A program made the translations under genes and the position numbers. From positions 62,001-126,000 of the forward strand of contig JAQZBN010000003.1 in assembly GCA_029238935.1 (NCBI GenBank): a DNA stretch of 64,000 nucleotides, read 5' to 3'. Shown here one piece after another: positions 8,814 through 16,430 of this stretch; within the stretch, counting starts at the first letter, position 1; every line of letters begins with the position of its first letter. Under the pieces are notes generated by a model. The model saw only the letters and a list, made by a program, of their open reading frames with translations. It was not told the origin of the DNA and did no database searches. Origin of the DNA: Herbinix sp. (GTDB taxonomy: Bacteria; Bacillota; Clostridia; Lachnospirales; Lachnospiraceae).

Positions 8814-11354
8814 TTACTTGGCCCAGTTCCAGCGTTCCTCTACCATACCCTCATGGAATTGAATCTCTAGATACTTACTGCTATTTGTTCTCTCCTCGCT
8901 TTTCTTTACGGTCATATTTCCAATAAGCAATGAATTTCCACCATTACTTACCAGATGATTGGTATTGTGATAGAAAAATCCTCCTGTTAACTTTAAATTC
9001 CCATTTTGTACAGTGATGGCAGTTTTTCCCTGATCTACGATGTTTACCTGCTGCAACTCCATATGACCTCCACCTAATACAACAGCATAATCCGGTGCAC
9101 CCCACATCAGTGTATTATAGAATTTAGTCATTCCAAGGGAGTTTTCCGAAGTATCTAAATAAATCCTGGTATTAGGTGATTCAATCGTCACCAGTTCCGT
9201 ATTAATGAAATCAATATGTTCTGCTCCTTCAATATGTATCCCTTTTTCACCACCATCTGTGCCATGTCCTATAAAGATACCATTGGTTCCTCTGCCGTTC
9301 TGCAGTTCAAAACACAACCCATGTTTTGCAGCAAATACAAAGGTTCCCAACAAATGCACTTGTTCATTATACCCAAATTTTAACGCATCCAAATATTTAA
9401 TCTGATTATGCCAGAAGGATCGCCAGGTATCTCCATGGGGTTTATTTGGTAAACTACAACGATACCAATAATGAGGATTATATTGTATATTTTCAATCCA
9501 TCCTTCTTTGCTGTTGTTTCCAACAAAAATACCACATCGAATAGGAGCACCGGAGATATAGGAAACATAATGATTCTCCGAACCATAGGTTCCGAGGTCT
9601 AAACCAAGCCAGGAATTCACAAATACTGTATTGATTACCCTGCAGTAGTTCCCCCTGCTCTGAATGGACCAAGGGTATTCCACTGGATTCGTGGGATCCT
9701 GTTCCGGATAATGAATTACAACTCCACGAATTCCTGTATCACTTTCCATTATGATAAAGGGACATCCCTGCTCCGTCCCTTTATTCGCAAAAGGCTGTAA
9801 AACACTTCCACCGCCCATGGTATGGCAAGGTACATCAAAAGTTCCTCTCAACTCTACACCGGTAGGAATCGTTATACTGCCATCAAAACGATACCATCCC
9901 GAGGGAACATATACAATACCTCCTGTTATTCCTGCCGCATCCAAAGCATTTTGAAAAAATAATGTGTTATCTGATTTACCATCAGCAATTGCTCCATAAT
10001 CCTCCACAAGGTATAAACGTCTCTCCTTGGGATTTATTTGAAAAGGGTAAGGTTCATGACCCATTCTTGGAGCACTGGATAAATATAACGGTTCTTCTGA
10101 GTAAATTAACTCCTTACATGCTTTTTCTCCTACCTCTTTCCGAACACTGCCATTATAATTACAGCCTAAAATCTGCGTACCGGTTACTCCATCATCGATT
10201 CGAAAGTGCATACCCTCACCGGAGAATTTACATTGCATTACTGATAAACCGCCATTTTTTTGATGAATTGCGCAACCTTCACTCTTCCAATTTTTAAATG
10301 TACAATTCACAAAGCTTAGTTGTCCGCTTCCTTCATGCAGTACTAGTTTCTCGTATGGACCTGCCAAATCTACCCCATTCAGCTGCATCACTGTACTAAA
10401 CTTACTCTCACTAACGATAGCAGCAGTAAGTCCCTCCAAATCAGTCGTAATGGCACTATCCGATAAAGCCACACCATAAGGATTTACGTTAACTAATTTA
10501 AATCCGACCATACAGTTATGTAGAATGAGTCGGGATAACTGAGTATTGGGTCCACCGTCTTTCATCGAGGTAATCATAAATCCTATATGACAACCTTCCA
10601 CGAATATACTATACCCATACTCCCAATCGGATCTTGCCATATAAACACCGATAACAGAATGAAGCATATAGTCCCGCAGATTTAGTTTCATCTCGGCAGA
10701 CATTACCTCGTCGGTTGGTCGTAAGGTAAACCGCTCCATATATTTATAAGATATATTTAAGTTCTGCATTCTTCCGATATCTGTGGTCATATCCATATAA
10801 AATCCAATATGCAGTGGGGTTATGTATACATTATTCAGGAAATGAAGTTCGTTGCCATCCGGTCCGCATTGTACACCAATCCACGGATTCACAAGGGTTA
10901 CATTCTTAAGAGTTATACTATCAGCCCCATGCTGCCTTATTGTAGGAGAATAAGGGATAGGCTCTTCTATCCTCTGTTTCGGATAAAACAAGGTCATATT
11001 AACCAGACCAGTACAAGCCTCCATAGTAATCTGAGGTATTCCCTGTTCATCATTTTCCCCACAATAGCAGCATAGAATTGTGCCTCTGCCAGCATTACGT
11101 TCTACATCAGGATTAAGCCATTCTCCCCGTAAAGTAACAGCAGTCTTTATAGTCACATAGGATTTCAGTGCATACCTACCCTCCGGCAGATAAACTACAC
11201 CTCCTCCTTTGGTGAAGCAATCGTCAATTGCCTTTTGTATCCCAGGAGCTGCATCCATTTCACCGGTTCTGTCTATTTCGTAATCCTCACAATGTATCGT
11301 CGCTACGACGATATCTTCCGATGAATATAATTCTTTTACTATCCGTTGTTTCAT
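8814..11354 (-). CDS. Double beta-helix protein (Pectate_lyase_3 / GH55-like), no export signal
   Basis: 846 residues. Two Pectate_lyase_3-type modules start near residues 30 (GGGVVYLPEGRYALKSYVTI) and 465 (YGAIADGKSDNTLFF, then GGIVYVPSGWY). The layout matches the protein at 1-2281 and GH55-type enzymes, but there is no signal peptide or anchor, so it should act in the cytoplasm on imported oligosaccharides or be exported by another route. It leads an operon with the SGNH hydrolase. The start has AAAGGAGAG about 11 bases upstream. Catalytic residues are not identified and the reaction is unknown. Confidence 0.78.
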   Translation of the reverse strand: MKQRIVKELYSSEDIVVATIHCEDYEIDRTGEMDAAPGIQKAIDDCFTKGGGVVYLPEGRYALKSYVTIKTAVTLRGEWLNPDVERNAGRGTILCCYCGENDEQGIPQITMEACTGLVNMTLFYPKQRIEEPIPYSPTIRQHGADSITLKNVTLVNPWIGVQCGPDGNELHFLNNVYITPLHIGFYMDMTTDIGRMQNLNISYKYMERFTLRPTDEVMSAEMKLNLRDYMLHSVIGVYMARSDWEYGYSIFVEGCHIGFMITSMKDGGPNTQLSRLILHNCMVGFKLVNVNPYGVALSDSAITTDLEGLTAAIVSESKFSTVMQLNGVDLAGPYEKLVLHEGSGQLSFVNCTFKNWKSEGCAIHQKNGGLSVMQCKFSGEGMHFRIDDGVTGTQILGCNYNGSVRKEVGEKACKELIYSEEPLYLSSAPRMGHEPYPFQINPKERRLYLVEDYGAIADGKSDNTLFFQNALDAAGITGGIVYVPSGWYRFDGSITIPTGVELRGTFDVPCHTMGGGSVLQPFANKGTEQGCPFIIMESDTGIRGVVIHYPEQDPTNPVEYPWSIQSRGNYCRVINTVFVNSWLGLDLGTYGSENHYVSYISGAPIRCGIFVGNNSKEGWIENIQYNPHYWYRCSLPNKPHGDTWRSFWHNQIKYLDALKFGYNEQVHLLGTFVFAAKHGLCFELQNGRGTNGIFIGHGTDGGEKGIHIEGAEHIDFINTELVTIESPNTRIYLDTSENSLGMTKFYNTLMWGAPDYAVVLGGGHMELQQVNIVDQGKTAITVQNGNLKLTGGFFYHNTNHLVSNGGNSLLIGNMTVKKSEERTNSSKYLEIQFHEGMVEERWNWAK

Positions 11355-11436
11355 AATCGTTTTTCTCTCCTTTACATAATTTTAGTTAAAAGTTACGGAG
11401 CCATCTTAGATCGACGAATCTACCATAGACTAAAAC

Positions 11437-11472
11437 TTGATATATCTTATTTTATATAATTTGATATATCAA
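11437..11472 (-). promoter_or_regulatory. Shared TTGATATATC element, copies 3 and 4
   Basis: TTGATATATCTTATT at 11437-11451, 82 bases before the beta-helix start codon, followed by the perfect 12-base palindrome TTGATATATCAA at 11461-11472. Paired sites fit cooperative binding of a regulator. Confidence 0.45.
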
Positions 11473-11571
11473 TTTTAAATCATATCAAAAGGAATGATAA
11501 AATACTTGCCATAAGACATCATTTTATAGACAAAAATTGTGATTTAACTTTTTACAAACGGAGGAATTTTG

Positions 11572-11703
11572 ATGATTACTTTCTACGGAAACCCAGATGA
11601 TAGCTATCATGCATCAATTGGACAAAACTTAGCATGCAGCTCTCATATACACAAGAAAACAGAATTATAATACGTAATAAACGGCAGTATTACTGTACAG
11701 ATC
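11572..11703 (+). pseudogene. Remnant of an AraC-type regulator (N-terminal cupin part only)
   Basis: A well-placed GGAGG (11561-11565) precedes an ATG and 32 codons ending in HIHKKTEL, then a TAA, then in the same frame YVINGSITVQI. Together these match the cupin strand of AraC-family sensors (H-x-H, then E, then YV-x-G-x-x-x-V). The protein is interrupted by the stop at 11668-11670. Similarity ends near 11703, where sequence belonging to the convergent ABC gene begins. No DNA-binding domain remains. It is divergent from the beta-helix operon, the usual place for its regulator. Confidence 0.6.
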
Positions 11704-11719
11704 AAGAGTTTTTTATTCT

Positions 11720-12757
11720 TTAAATATATCCGGAATCCAACTCATTTTGATAAGCTTCCTGATTGGATTTTTTATCATCTTCAAAGAAAAATCCCAAATC
11801 ATCCTTCACCATCATATATTCCCTAATTAATTCATTCAGATATTCATTGATAATTCGCTCGGTGAGTCCAAAGATATGATCAACAGAGATGATAATTACC
11901 ACAAACATTCCAATCGTAATCTCTCTGTGCATCAGCATAGAAAATATGATCCAGAATATACCACTATATCCCAGAAGAGAAACAAGTTTACCACAAATAC
12001 GAAGTATAATCATCTTTATATCCGACTTCCCATGAAAATGCTTTTCTAAATTCAACGTCAGCCGAAACAATTGCATAAAATAAGATCGTGATCCAAAACT
12101 TCTAGCTTTTTTAATATAATTTTGATGATACGAATAGTTGATAACCGATTTACGGTTCTTCTCCCATTTTCGAAACAATTTTATCTTCTCGTGTAATACA
12201 TAAATCATGGTAAGAAGATCAAGCACTAACAAAAATACCAAAAATGGATCAATTCGGAATAAGTATAGACCAATGACAAACATATAAGCTATATAGTAAA
12301 TACCGGAACCTATGAGTGTATGAATACAGTCAAGGGCATGCCATAGTCCTTGATATGCTCTTATTACCCCCTGCATTTGCATGGAATAATGCCTTCCATT
12401 CAACTTCATGGCACTCAACTCCTGATCTATACCAAATGCCATCGCATCCCATACTCTGCATCTATGATTGCACCATAACCGGTCACCTAAATACTCTATG
12501 ACAGCTTCCAGTATCCGAAATACAAATAAAATTGTTATAACAGCATACAACGAATGAAAAGAGCTCTTCCATCGAAAACATAAAGCATCATCAAATAAAT
12601 ACTGCAAATAGAGGATAGATAATCCGAAAAGAATACCACCGATCGCAAAAAGAAGATAGTTCAGAAAAAACATCCCAAAAGACGCACCGTTTGATTTATA
12701 AATCAATCTTGCTATCATATGAAACACGGACGTTTTCTTTTCCTTTCTCTTCTTCAT
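11720..12757 (-). CDS. ABC-exporter transmembrane domain without ATPase domain (probably truncated)
   Basis: 345 residues with about six membrane spans in the type-1 exporter pattern, including a C-terminal ITIGMFVVIIISVDHIFGL helix typical of TM6. Full exporters continue with a 240-residue ATPase domain; here the protein stops about 25 residues after the expected domain boundary, at FFFEDDKK. No Walker motifs are present. It overlaps the upstream 97-residue gene by 4 bases (ATGA). The gene end abuts a broken AraC gene, so loss of the ATPase part by deletion is likely. It may be non-functional. Confidence 0.65.
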   Translation of the reverse strand: MKKRKEKKTSVFHMIARLIYKSNGASFGMFFLNYLLFAIGGILFGLSILYLQYLFDDALCFRWKSSFHSLYAVITILFVFRILEAVIEYLGDRLWCNHRCRVWDAMAFGIDQELSAMKLNGRHYSMQMQGVIRAYQGLWHALDCIHTLIGSGIYYIAYMFVIGLYLFRIDPFLVFLLVLDLLTMIYVLHEKIKLFRKWEKNRKSVINYSYHQNYIKKARSFGSRSYFMQLFRLTLNLEKHFHGKSDIKMIILRICGKLVSLLGYSGIFWIIFSMLMHREITIGMFVVIIISVDHIFGLTERIINEYLNELIREYMMVKDDLGFFFEDDKKSNQEAYQNELDSGYI

Positions 12758-13047
12758 CCTATCAACTCCTCTGTATGTTTCAATTCTCCAATAAGTTCAT
12801 ATCCCGTTCCCATTATCTCTTCTAATTCTTTATCATTTACAACCATCTCTCTGGATCTGTAAGAAAAACTACGTATCCAATATTTCTGTAAGGTTATCAC
12901 TGCTTCTCCGATCAATTGCCTAACCATCAGGTATACAATTATAATAAGGCCAATATATAATCCAATAATGATAAGATCATTATCGGCAGGATCTTTCAGC
13001 AATCCGTCAAACATCAAAGTAATTACAGCAGTATTAAAACTTCCCAT
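12754..13047 (-). CDS. Short ABC-exporter-like membrane fragment
   Basis: 97 residues. One strong membrane span (IIIGLYIGLIIIVYLMV, about residues 26-42) lies between a weakly hydrophobic start and a C-terminal coupling-helix-like region (MVVNDKELEEIMGTGYE). This resembles the TM1-TM2 part of an exporter membrane domain, but it is too short to be a full half-transporter. GGGAGG is well placed before the ATG. It is translationally coupled to the 345-residue protein. It may be a decayed first half-transporter; the assignment is weak. Confidence 0.5.
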   Translation of the reverse strand: MGSFNTAVITLMFDGLLKDPADNDLIIIGLYIGLIIIVYLMVRQLIGEAVITLQKYWIRSFSYRSREMVVNDKELEEIMGTGYELIGELKHTEELIG

Positions 13048-13208
13048 TCATTTCCTCCCAGATCTCCTCTCACGGTCCGATTTATTGTTATCTCCCGTGT
13101 TATAGGTACTTCATAACAAATTATATAAAACATAATTTGTTATCATAATTTATGATTTAAGTACATATATATATTATCTAGGATTAATTTATAGCCAAAC
13201 CTCATAAA

Positions 13209-13258
13209 AAACCATAGCGTTTGACGAAAGTTTAAATTTTCGTCAAACGCTATGGTTT
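13209..13258. terminator. Very strong 21-bp perfect stem-loop terminator
   Basis: 13209-13229 pairs perfectly with 13238-13258 around an 8-base loop. A-rich DNA on its left gives a T-run on the minus strand, so it best terminates the regulator transcript that starts near 14.4 kb, after that transcript has run antisense through the small peptide gene. Confidence 0.85.
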
Positions 13259-13314
13259 AATCGTGTTTTATTCAGTACAATTAATTAAAAATAAAACATA
13301 TGAGGTGTTAAATT

Positions 13315-13467
13315 ATGAAAAATACAAGAAAATTCTTAAGTTTACTGACAACTGTTTGCTTTTTGTTCGTTGCTTTCGTCGGAGTAACTACTCCTACCTC
13401 TAATCACGGTACAGATCCAGGCGTAACTACAAATTGTATTTTAGATGATGTCATTTTTGATGCCTAA
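13315..13467 (+). CDS. Small secreted peptide, candidate pheromone precursor
   Basis: 50 residues and not previously obvious because of its size. A Lys/Arg-containing start (MKNTRK) is followed by a hydrophobic core (FLSLLTTVCFLFVAFVGV) and a polar C-terminal part, SNHGTDPGVTTNCILDDVIFDA split by a single Cys at residue 41. GAGGTG precedes the ATG. Its last four bases overlap the 3' end of the convergent HTH-TPR regulator at 13464-14375. A short exported peptide beside such a regulator is the pattern of RRNPP signalling, where the exported peptide is trimmed, re-imported and bound by the TPR domain. No function is proven. Confidence 0.6.
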   Translation: MKNTRKFLSLLTTVCFLFVAFVGVTTPTSNHGTDPGVTTNCILDDVIFDA

Positions 13468-14375
13468 ACAATCGGTTCCTCATAATTATCTAACATATAT
13501 TTTTTAATTTGATTTGCCTCTCCTTCTTTATTCATTGCAAGAAATGTATAGTAAGCCATACGCAAGAATGGTTTACTATCCTCCTGTTGGCCCAATTTAT
13601 TGAGACACCAGGCCTTATTAAAGATGATATTGGGTAAAAGTCTCATTTTACCATACTCAATACAGGCATTTTGCCCAATATCGCTTATCTCGATGGATTC
13701 CTCATATCTTCGTTCTCTACCCAACCATTTGGACAAGTTATAGAGAATCATAGGATAGGTTTTCGCCTTTTCCACAAGGCTAACATGTTTTTCATCCATA
13801 TATTCTTTTAAGGAATATAACATCTCAATTGCTTTTCTACGGTTATCTAATAGATCATGAATTACGGCGATGCTATTAATGATAGAGATTTCATCTGAAC
13901 TAAGGTAAAATCGATATAATTGCTTAATATTAAAATCTGGTATTGTAATTGTAATTGCTTGTTCAAAAAGTTCTTTTATTTTTTCATATTCTTTACTGGT
14001 TCCAAAAAGAATTCCTGCTCTTGAATGAGTTACAAACTGACGATTTAGTTTATCATTCAAATCAAATACCTTTTCAAACTCATCCAGAAGTATTGATGCT
14101 TCTTCGAATTTACCATCCGAAAGGTGTAATTGAATTTTATACTTCATTTCTGAATTTAAATACTCTTTTTCGCTAACGAAAGATGTATACATATCCCCCG
14201 TTTTACCCATTCTTTGCATCAGAGCTTCAAAGGTGTTACGGCTTGGCATTTGTGCACCGTTTTCTATCTTAGATAACGTGCTGACGGCACAAATACCGTA
14301 ACATAAGCTTTCTTGCGTAATTCCAAGCTCTTCTCTCGTCCGCCTCATGATGTCACCTATTTTATATACACTCAT
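13464..14375 (-). CDS. HTH regulator with TPR-like helical C-terminus (RRNPP-like)
   Basis: 303 residues. Residues 1-60 are an XRE-type helix-turn-helix (GDIMRRTREELGITQESLCY, then LSKIENGAQMPSR). The remaining 240 residues are alpha-helical with TPR-like pairs (EASILLDEFEKVF, ESIEISDIGQNACIEYGK, LGQQEDSKPFLRMAYYTFLA). This architecture is that of PlcR, Rgg and clostridial QsrB-type regulators, which bind short peptides. The chosen start is the third in-frame ATG, 8 bases after GGGAG; the two upstream ATGs are too close to or before that site. The convergent 50-residue secreted peptide is its candidate ligand. Targets unknown; the adjacent ABC genes are one possibility. Confidence 0.8.
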   Translation of the reverse strand: MSVYKIGDIMRRTREELGITQESLCYGICAVSTLSKIENGAQMPSRNTFEALMQRMGKTGDMYTSFVSEKEYLNSEMKYKIQLHLSDGKFEEASILLDEFEKVFDLNDKLNRQFVTHSRAGILFGTSKEYEKIKELFEQAITITIPDFNIKQLYRFYLSSDEISIINSIAVIHDLLDNRRKAIEMLYSLKEYMDEKHVSLVEKAKTYPMILYNLSKWLGRERRYEESIEISDIGQNACIEYGKMRLLPNIIFNKAWCLNKLGQQEDSKPFLRMAYYTFLAMNKEGEANQIKKYMLDNYEEPIV

Positions 14376-14499
14376 GCTCATCACTCCCAACATATATTAC
14401 TCGAATAACATCATTTAATAATCTATATTGTAATATAATTGGGATATGAGTCAAGAGTTTTATGGTGATTTGCTAGTATTTTCAAATAAGTTTCTTATT

Positions 14500-15498
14500 T
14501 TATAAAAATGGAACCAAACCCATAATGGATTTAAAACCATATTTTTTCACCAGTTCATCCGCTAACTTCTGCAGGGTGTCTTTACTTAAGAATGGATATA
14601 TGCCCTGGCATTCTTCGATATTACCTTCTTCCAGTGCCATTGTAACCAATCGATCCAAGGTTTGTTTGTTTAAAAATGGTGCAATTCCCGTAATTTCCCT
14701 AAGGTTACCTAAGGTGGTGAGCTTCGTTACCAAATAGTCCAGAGTTTGATCATTAAGGAATGGTGCTAACCCTGTAATCTCGCCGATTCCATTTACTAGA
14801 TCAACTTTTCGAACTAATTTCTCAAGCGTCTCATCATCAAGAAATGGTGCTAACCCAATGATATCATGAAGACTTCCGGCTTCAGTTAATTTATCCACCA
14901 ATTGATTCAAGCTGCTCTTACTAAGAAAAGGCGCTAATGCGCTTATATGTGATATGCGACCTGCATCCGTCAGATTTATCACCATATGATCCAATGCTTT
15001 TTCACTTAAGAAGGGTGCCAATGCAATAATGTCATGTATGTCCTCAACCACATCCAGTTTGCTGATCCATTGATCAAGGTAATTTTCAGAGACAAAAGGA
15101 GCAATTCCAATCAGATCGCTAGAAGTAATGTTTTCCGAACTTTCTTGCAGTACTTCATTAAATAAACTTTCTGTTTGATCCGGTTTCAGTAATGGAGCCG
15201 TTGCTGCTACCGTATCAATGGTAACATGCTCTTGCTTCATATACTCTTTAGCATCTCCAGATATCACATGTTTTAGGAATGTTACTTCATTACTATCAGA
15301 CAAAAGCTCATCAATGGTACATCCCAATAATTCAACCAATTCTGGGAGTTTTGAGATATCCGGCATGGAATTTCCTCTCTCCCAATTACTAACTGCCTGG
15401 TAGCTTACCCCCAGAATATCTGCCAATTCCATCTGTGTCATGTTGCTTTCCTTACGTAGTTCTGCTATTCTCTTTCCCGTTCTTCTTACATCAAACAT
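14500..15498 (-). CDS. XRE-family HTH protein with seven 28-residue APFL repeats
   Basis: 332 residues. Residues 5-58 are an HTH domain (RIAELRKESNMTQMELADIL, then YQAVSNWERG). From about residue 125 the protein consists of repeats that each begin APFL or a variant and recur with an exact period of 28 residues (APFV, five APFL, YPFL, ending VPFL). Such regular helical repeats form solenoids that bind proteins or peptides; the ligand is unknown. The chosen ATG has AAAGGAG 8 bases upstream, unlike the longer alternatives. Monocistronic. DNA-binding is well supported, the role is not. Confidence 0.75.
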   Translation of the reverse strand: MFDVRRTGKRIAELRKESNMTQMELADILGVSYQAVSNWERGNSMPDISKLPELVELLGCTIDELLSDSNEVTFLKHVISGDAKEYMKQEHVTIDTVAATAPLLKPDQTESLFNEVLQESSENITSSDLIGIAPFVSENYLDQWISKLDVVEDIHDIIALAPFLSEKALDHMVINLTDAGRISHISALAPFLSKSSLNQLVDKLTEAGSLHDIIGLAPFLDDETLEKLVRKVDLVNGIGEITGLAPFLNDQTLDYLVTKLTTLGNLREITGIAPFLNKQTLDRLVTMALEEGNIEECQGIYPFLSKDTLQKLADELVKKYGFKSIMGLVPFL

Positions 15499-15838
15499 AA
15501 TCATTTCTCCTTTTCCTTCTACTTGATTCGATTTCATATCGAATGTCTATGTTTATCTATCGCTCTTAAATCATAGCAGAATTGGTTGCTCGGACGGAAG
15601 CAAGCAATAGTTGAGTTTTATACTTAGGTTAAAAAACCACTCAACAATGACTTGAGTTGCCCAATTTCCTTCTATTTTAATGTATTTTCTCAGAAGATAC
15701 AATACAGTCTATAGCAATTTCACATTCAGTATATCTCTCCAAAACAAATACCTGTTCATAGCAAAACAGCATTCATCCTGAATGATAAATGCTGTTTTTA
15801 TTGAACCATAATTGGAACGATTTTTAGTTTAGCAAAAT
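15499..15838. other. Intergenic region
   Basis: About 340 bases. It holds the promoter region of the HTH repeat gene and the terminator hairpin at 15763-15798. I see no gene. Confidence 0.5.
15763..15798 (-). terminator. Terminator of the zinc-ribbon gene
   Basis: 11-bp perfect stem (15763-15773 with 15788-15798) downstream of the minus-strand gene ending at 15839. Confidence 0.65.
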
Positions 15839-16294
15839 CTAAGGAAGTTTTTTCCCACATTGATTACAAAACTCGTAGTCATTTTCCACTCTAGTGCCGC
15901 AATAAGGACAAAATCTACTCTCATTGCTGCCCTGCCCTTTCTCTTTATTATAGATACTATTATCAAACGTATCAGTATAAGTTGAATTTTCATGATAGGA
16001 AGTGTTGATACCCTGTTCCTTCCGTTTTCCATAAATCTCATTGAGTGGATCCTGTTCTTCTTTATCATTAGTAATATCATACATTGAAAAACGGTTTTTT
16101 CCAGTTGCATTCTTTAAGTTATAAATTCCATTTACTACAGCCATGCCGATAAATACAAGTCCAAATAATCCAAAAAGTCCTGGTGCTCCGATAGACAAAG
16201 CCGTGAATGTCCAAAATATACCAAACAACGCTGCAGCAATTGATCCTACAAATCCCATCATAGACGGGCCTCTGCCCGGTTTTATACTTTGCAT
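15839..16294 (-). CDS. Membrane protein with C-terminal zinc ribbon
   Basis: 151 residues. Two membrane spans (about 12-32 and 38-60) are followed by a charged, Asn/Tyr-rich linker and a four-cysteine zinc ribbon at the C-terminus (CPYCGTRVENDYEFCNQCGKKL is interrupted only by the turn). Zinc ribbons of this sort are common in uncharacterised Firmicute membrane proteins. AGAAGGAG precedes the ATG. It lies 136 bases after the coiled-coil gene on the same strand, so the two may be co-transcribed. Function unknown. Confidence 0.75.
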   Translation of the reverse strand: MQSIKPGRGPSMMGFVGSIAAALFGIFWTFTALSIGAPGLFGLFGLVFIGMAVVNGIYNLKNATGKNRFSMYDITNDKEEQDPLNEIYGKRKEQGINTSYHENSTYTDTFDNSIYNKEKGQGSNESRFCPYCGTRVENDYEFCNQCGKKLP

Positions 16295-16430
16295 ATAGAA
16301 ATCTCCTTCTTTGATTAACCATATATCGCATTCCTAGTTAATTTTTATAGCTACTACTCTTCTAGCTCTTATATAATAATATTCTAAACGCTGTTATCGA
16401 TTTCTAGATTTAAATCTCCTATGGTTATTC

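Noticed and set aside
15829..16110. Second frame overlapping the zinc-ribbon gene
   Set aside because: The other frame has two membrane spans, a Cys4 ribbon and a good ribosome site; this one has none of these.
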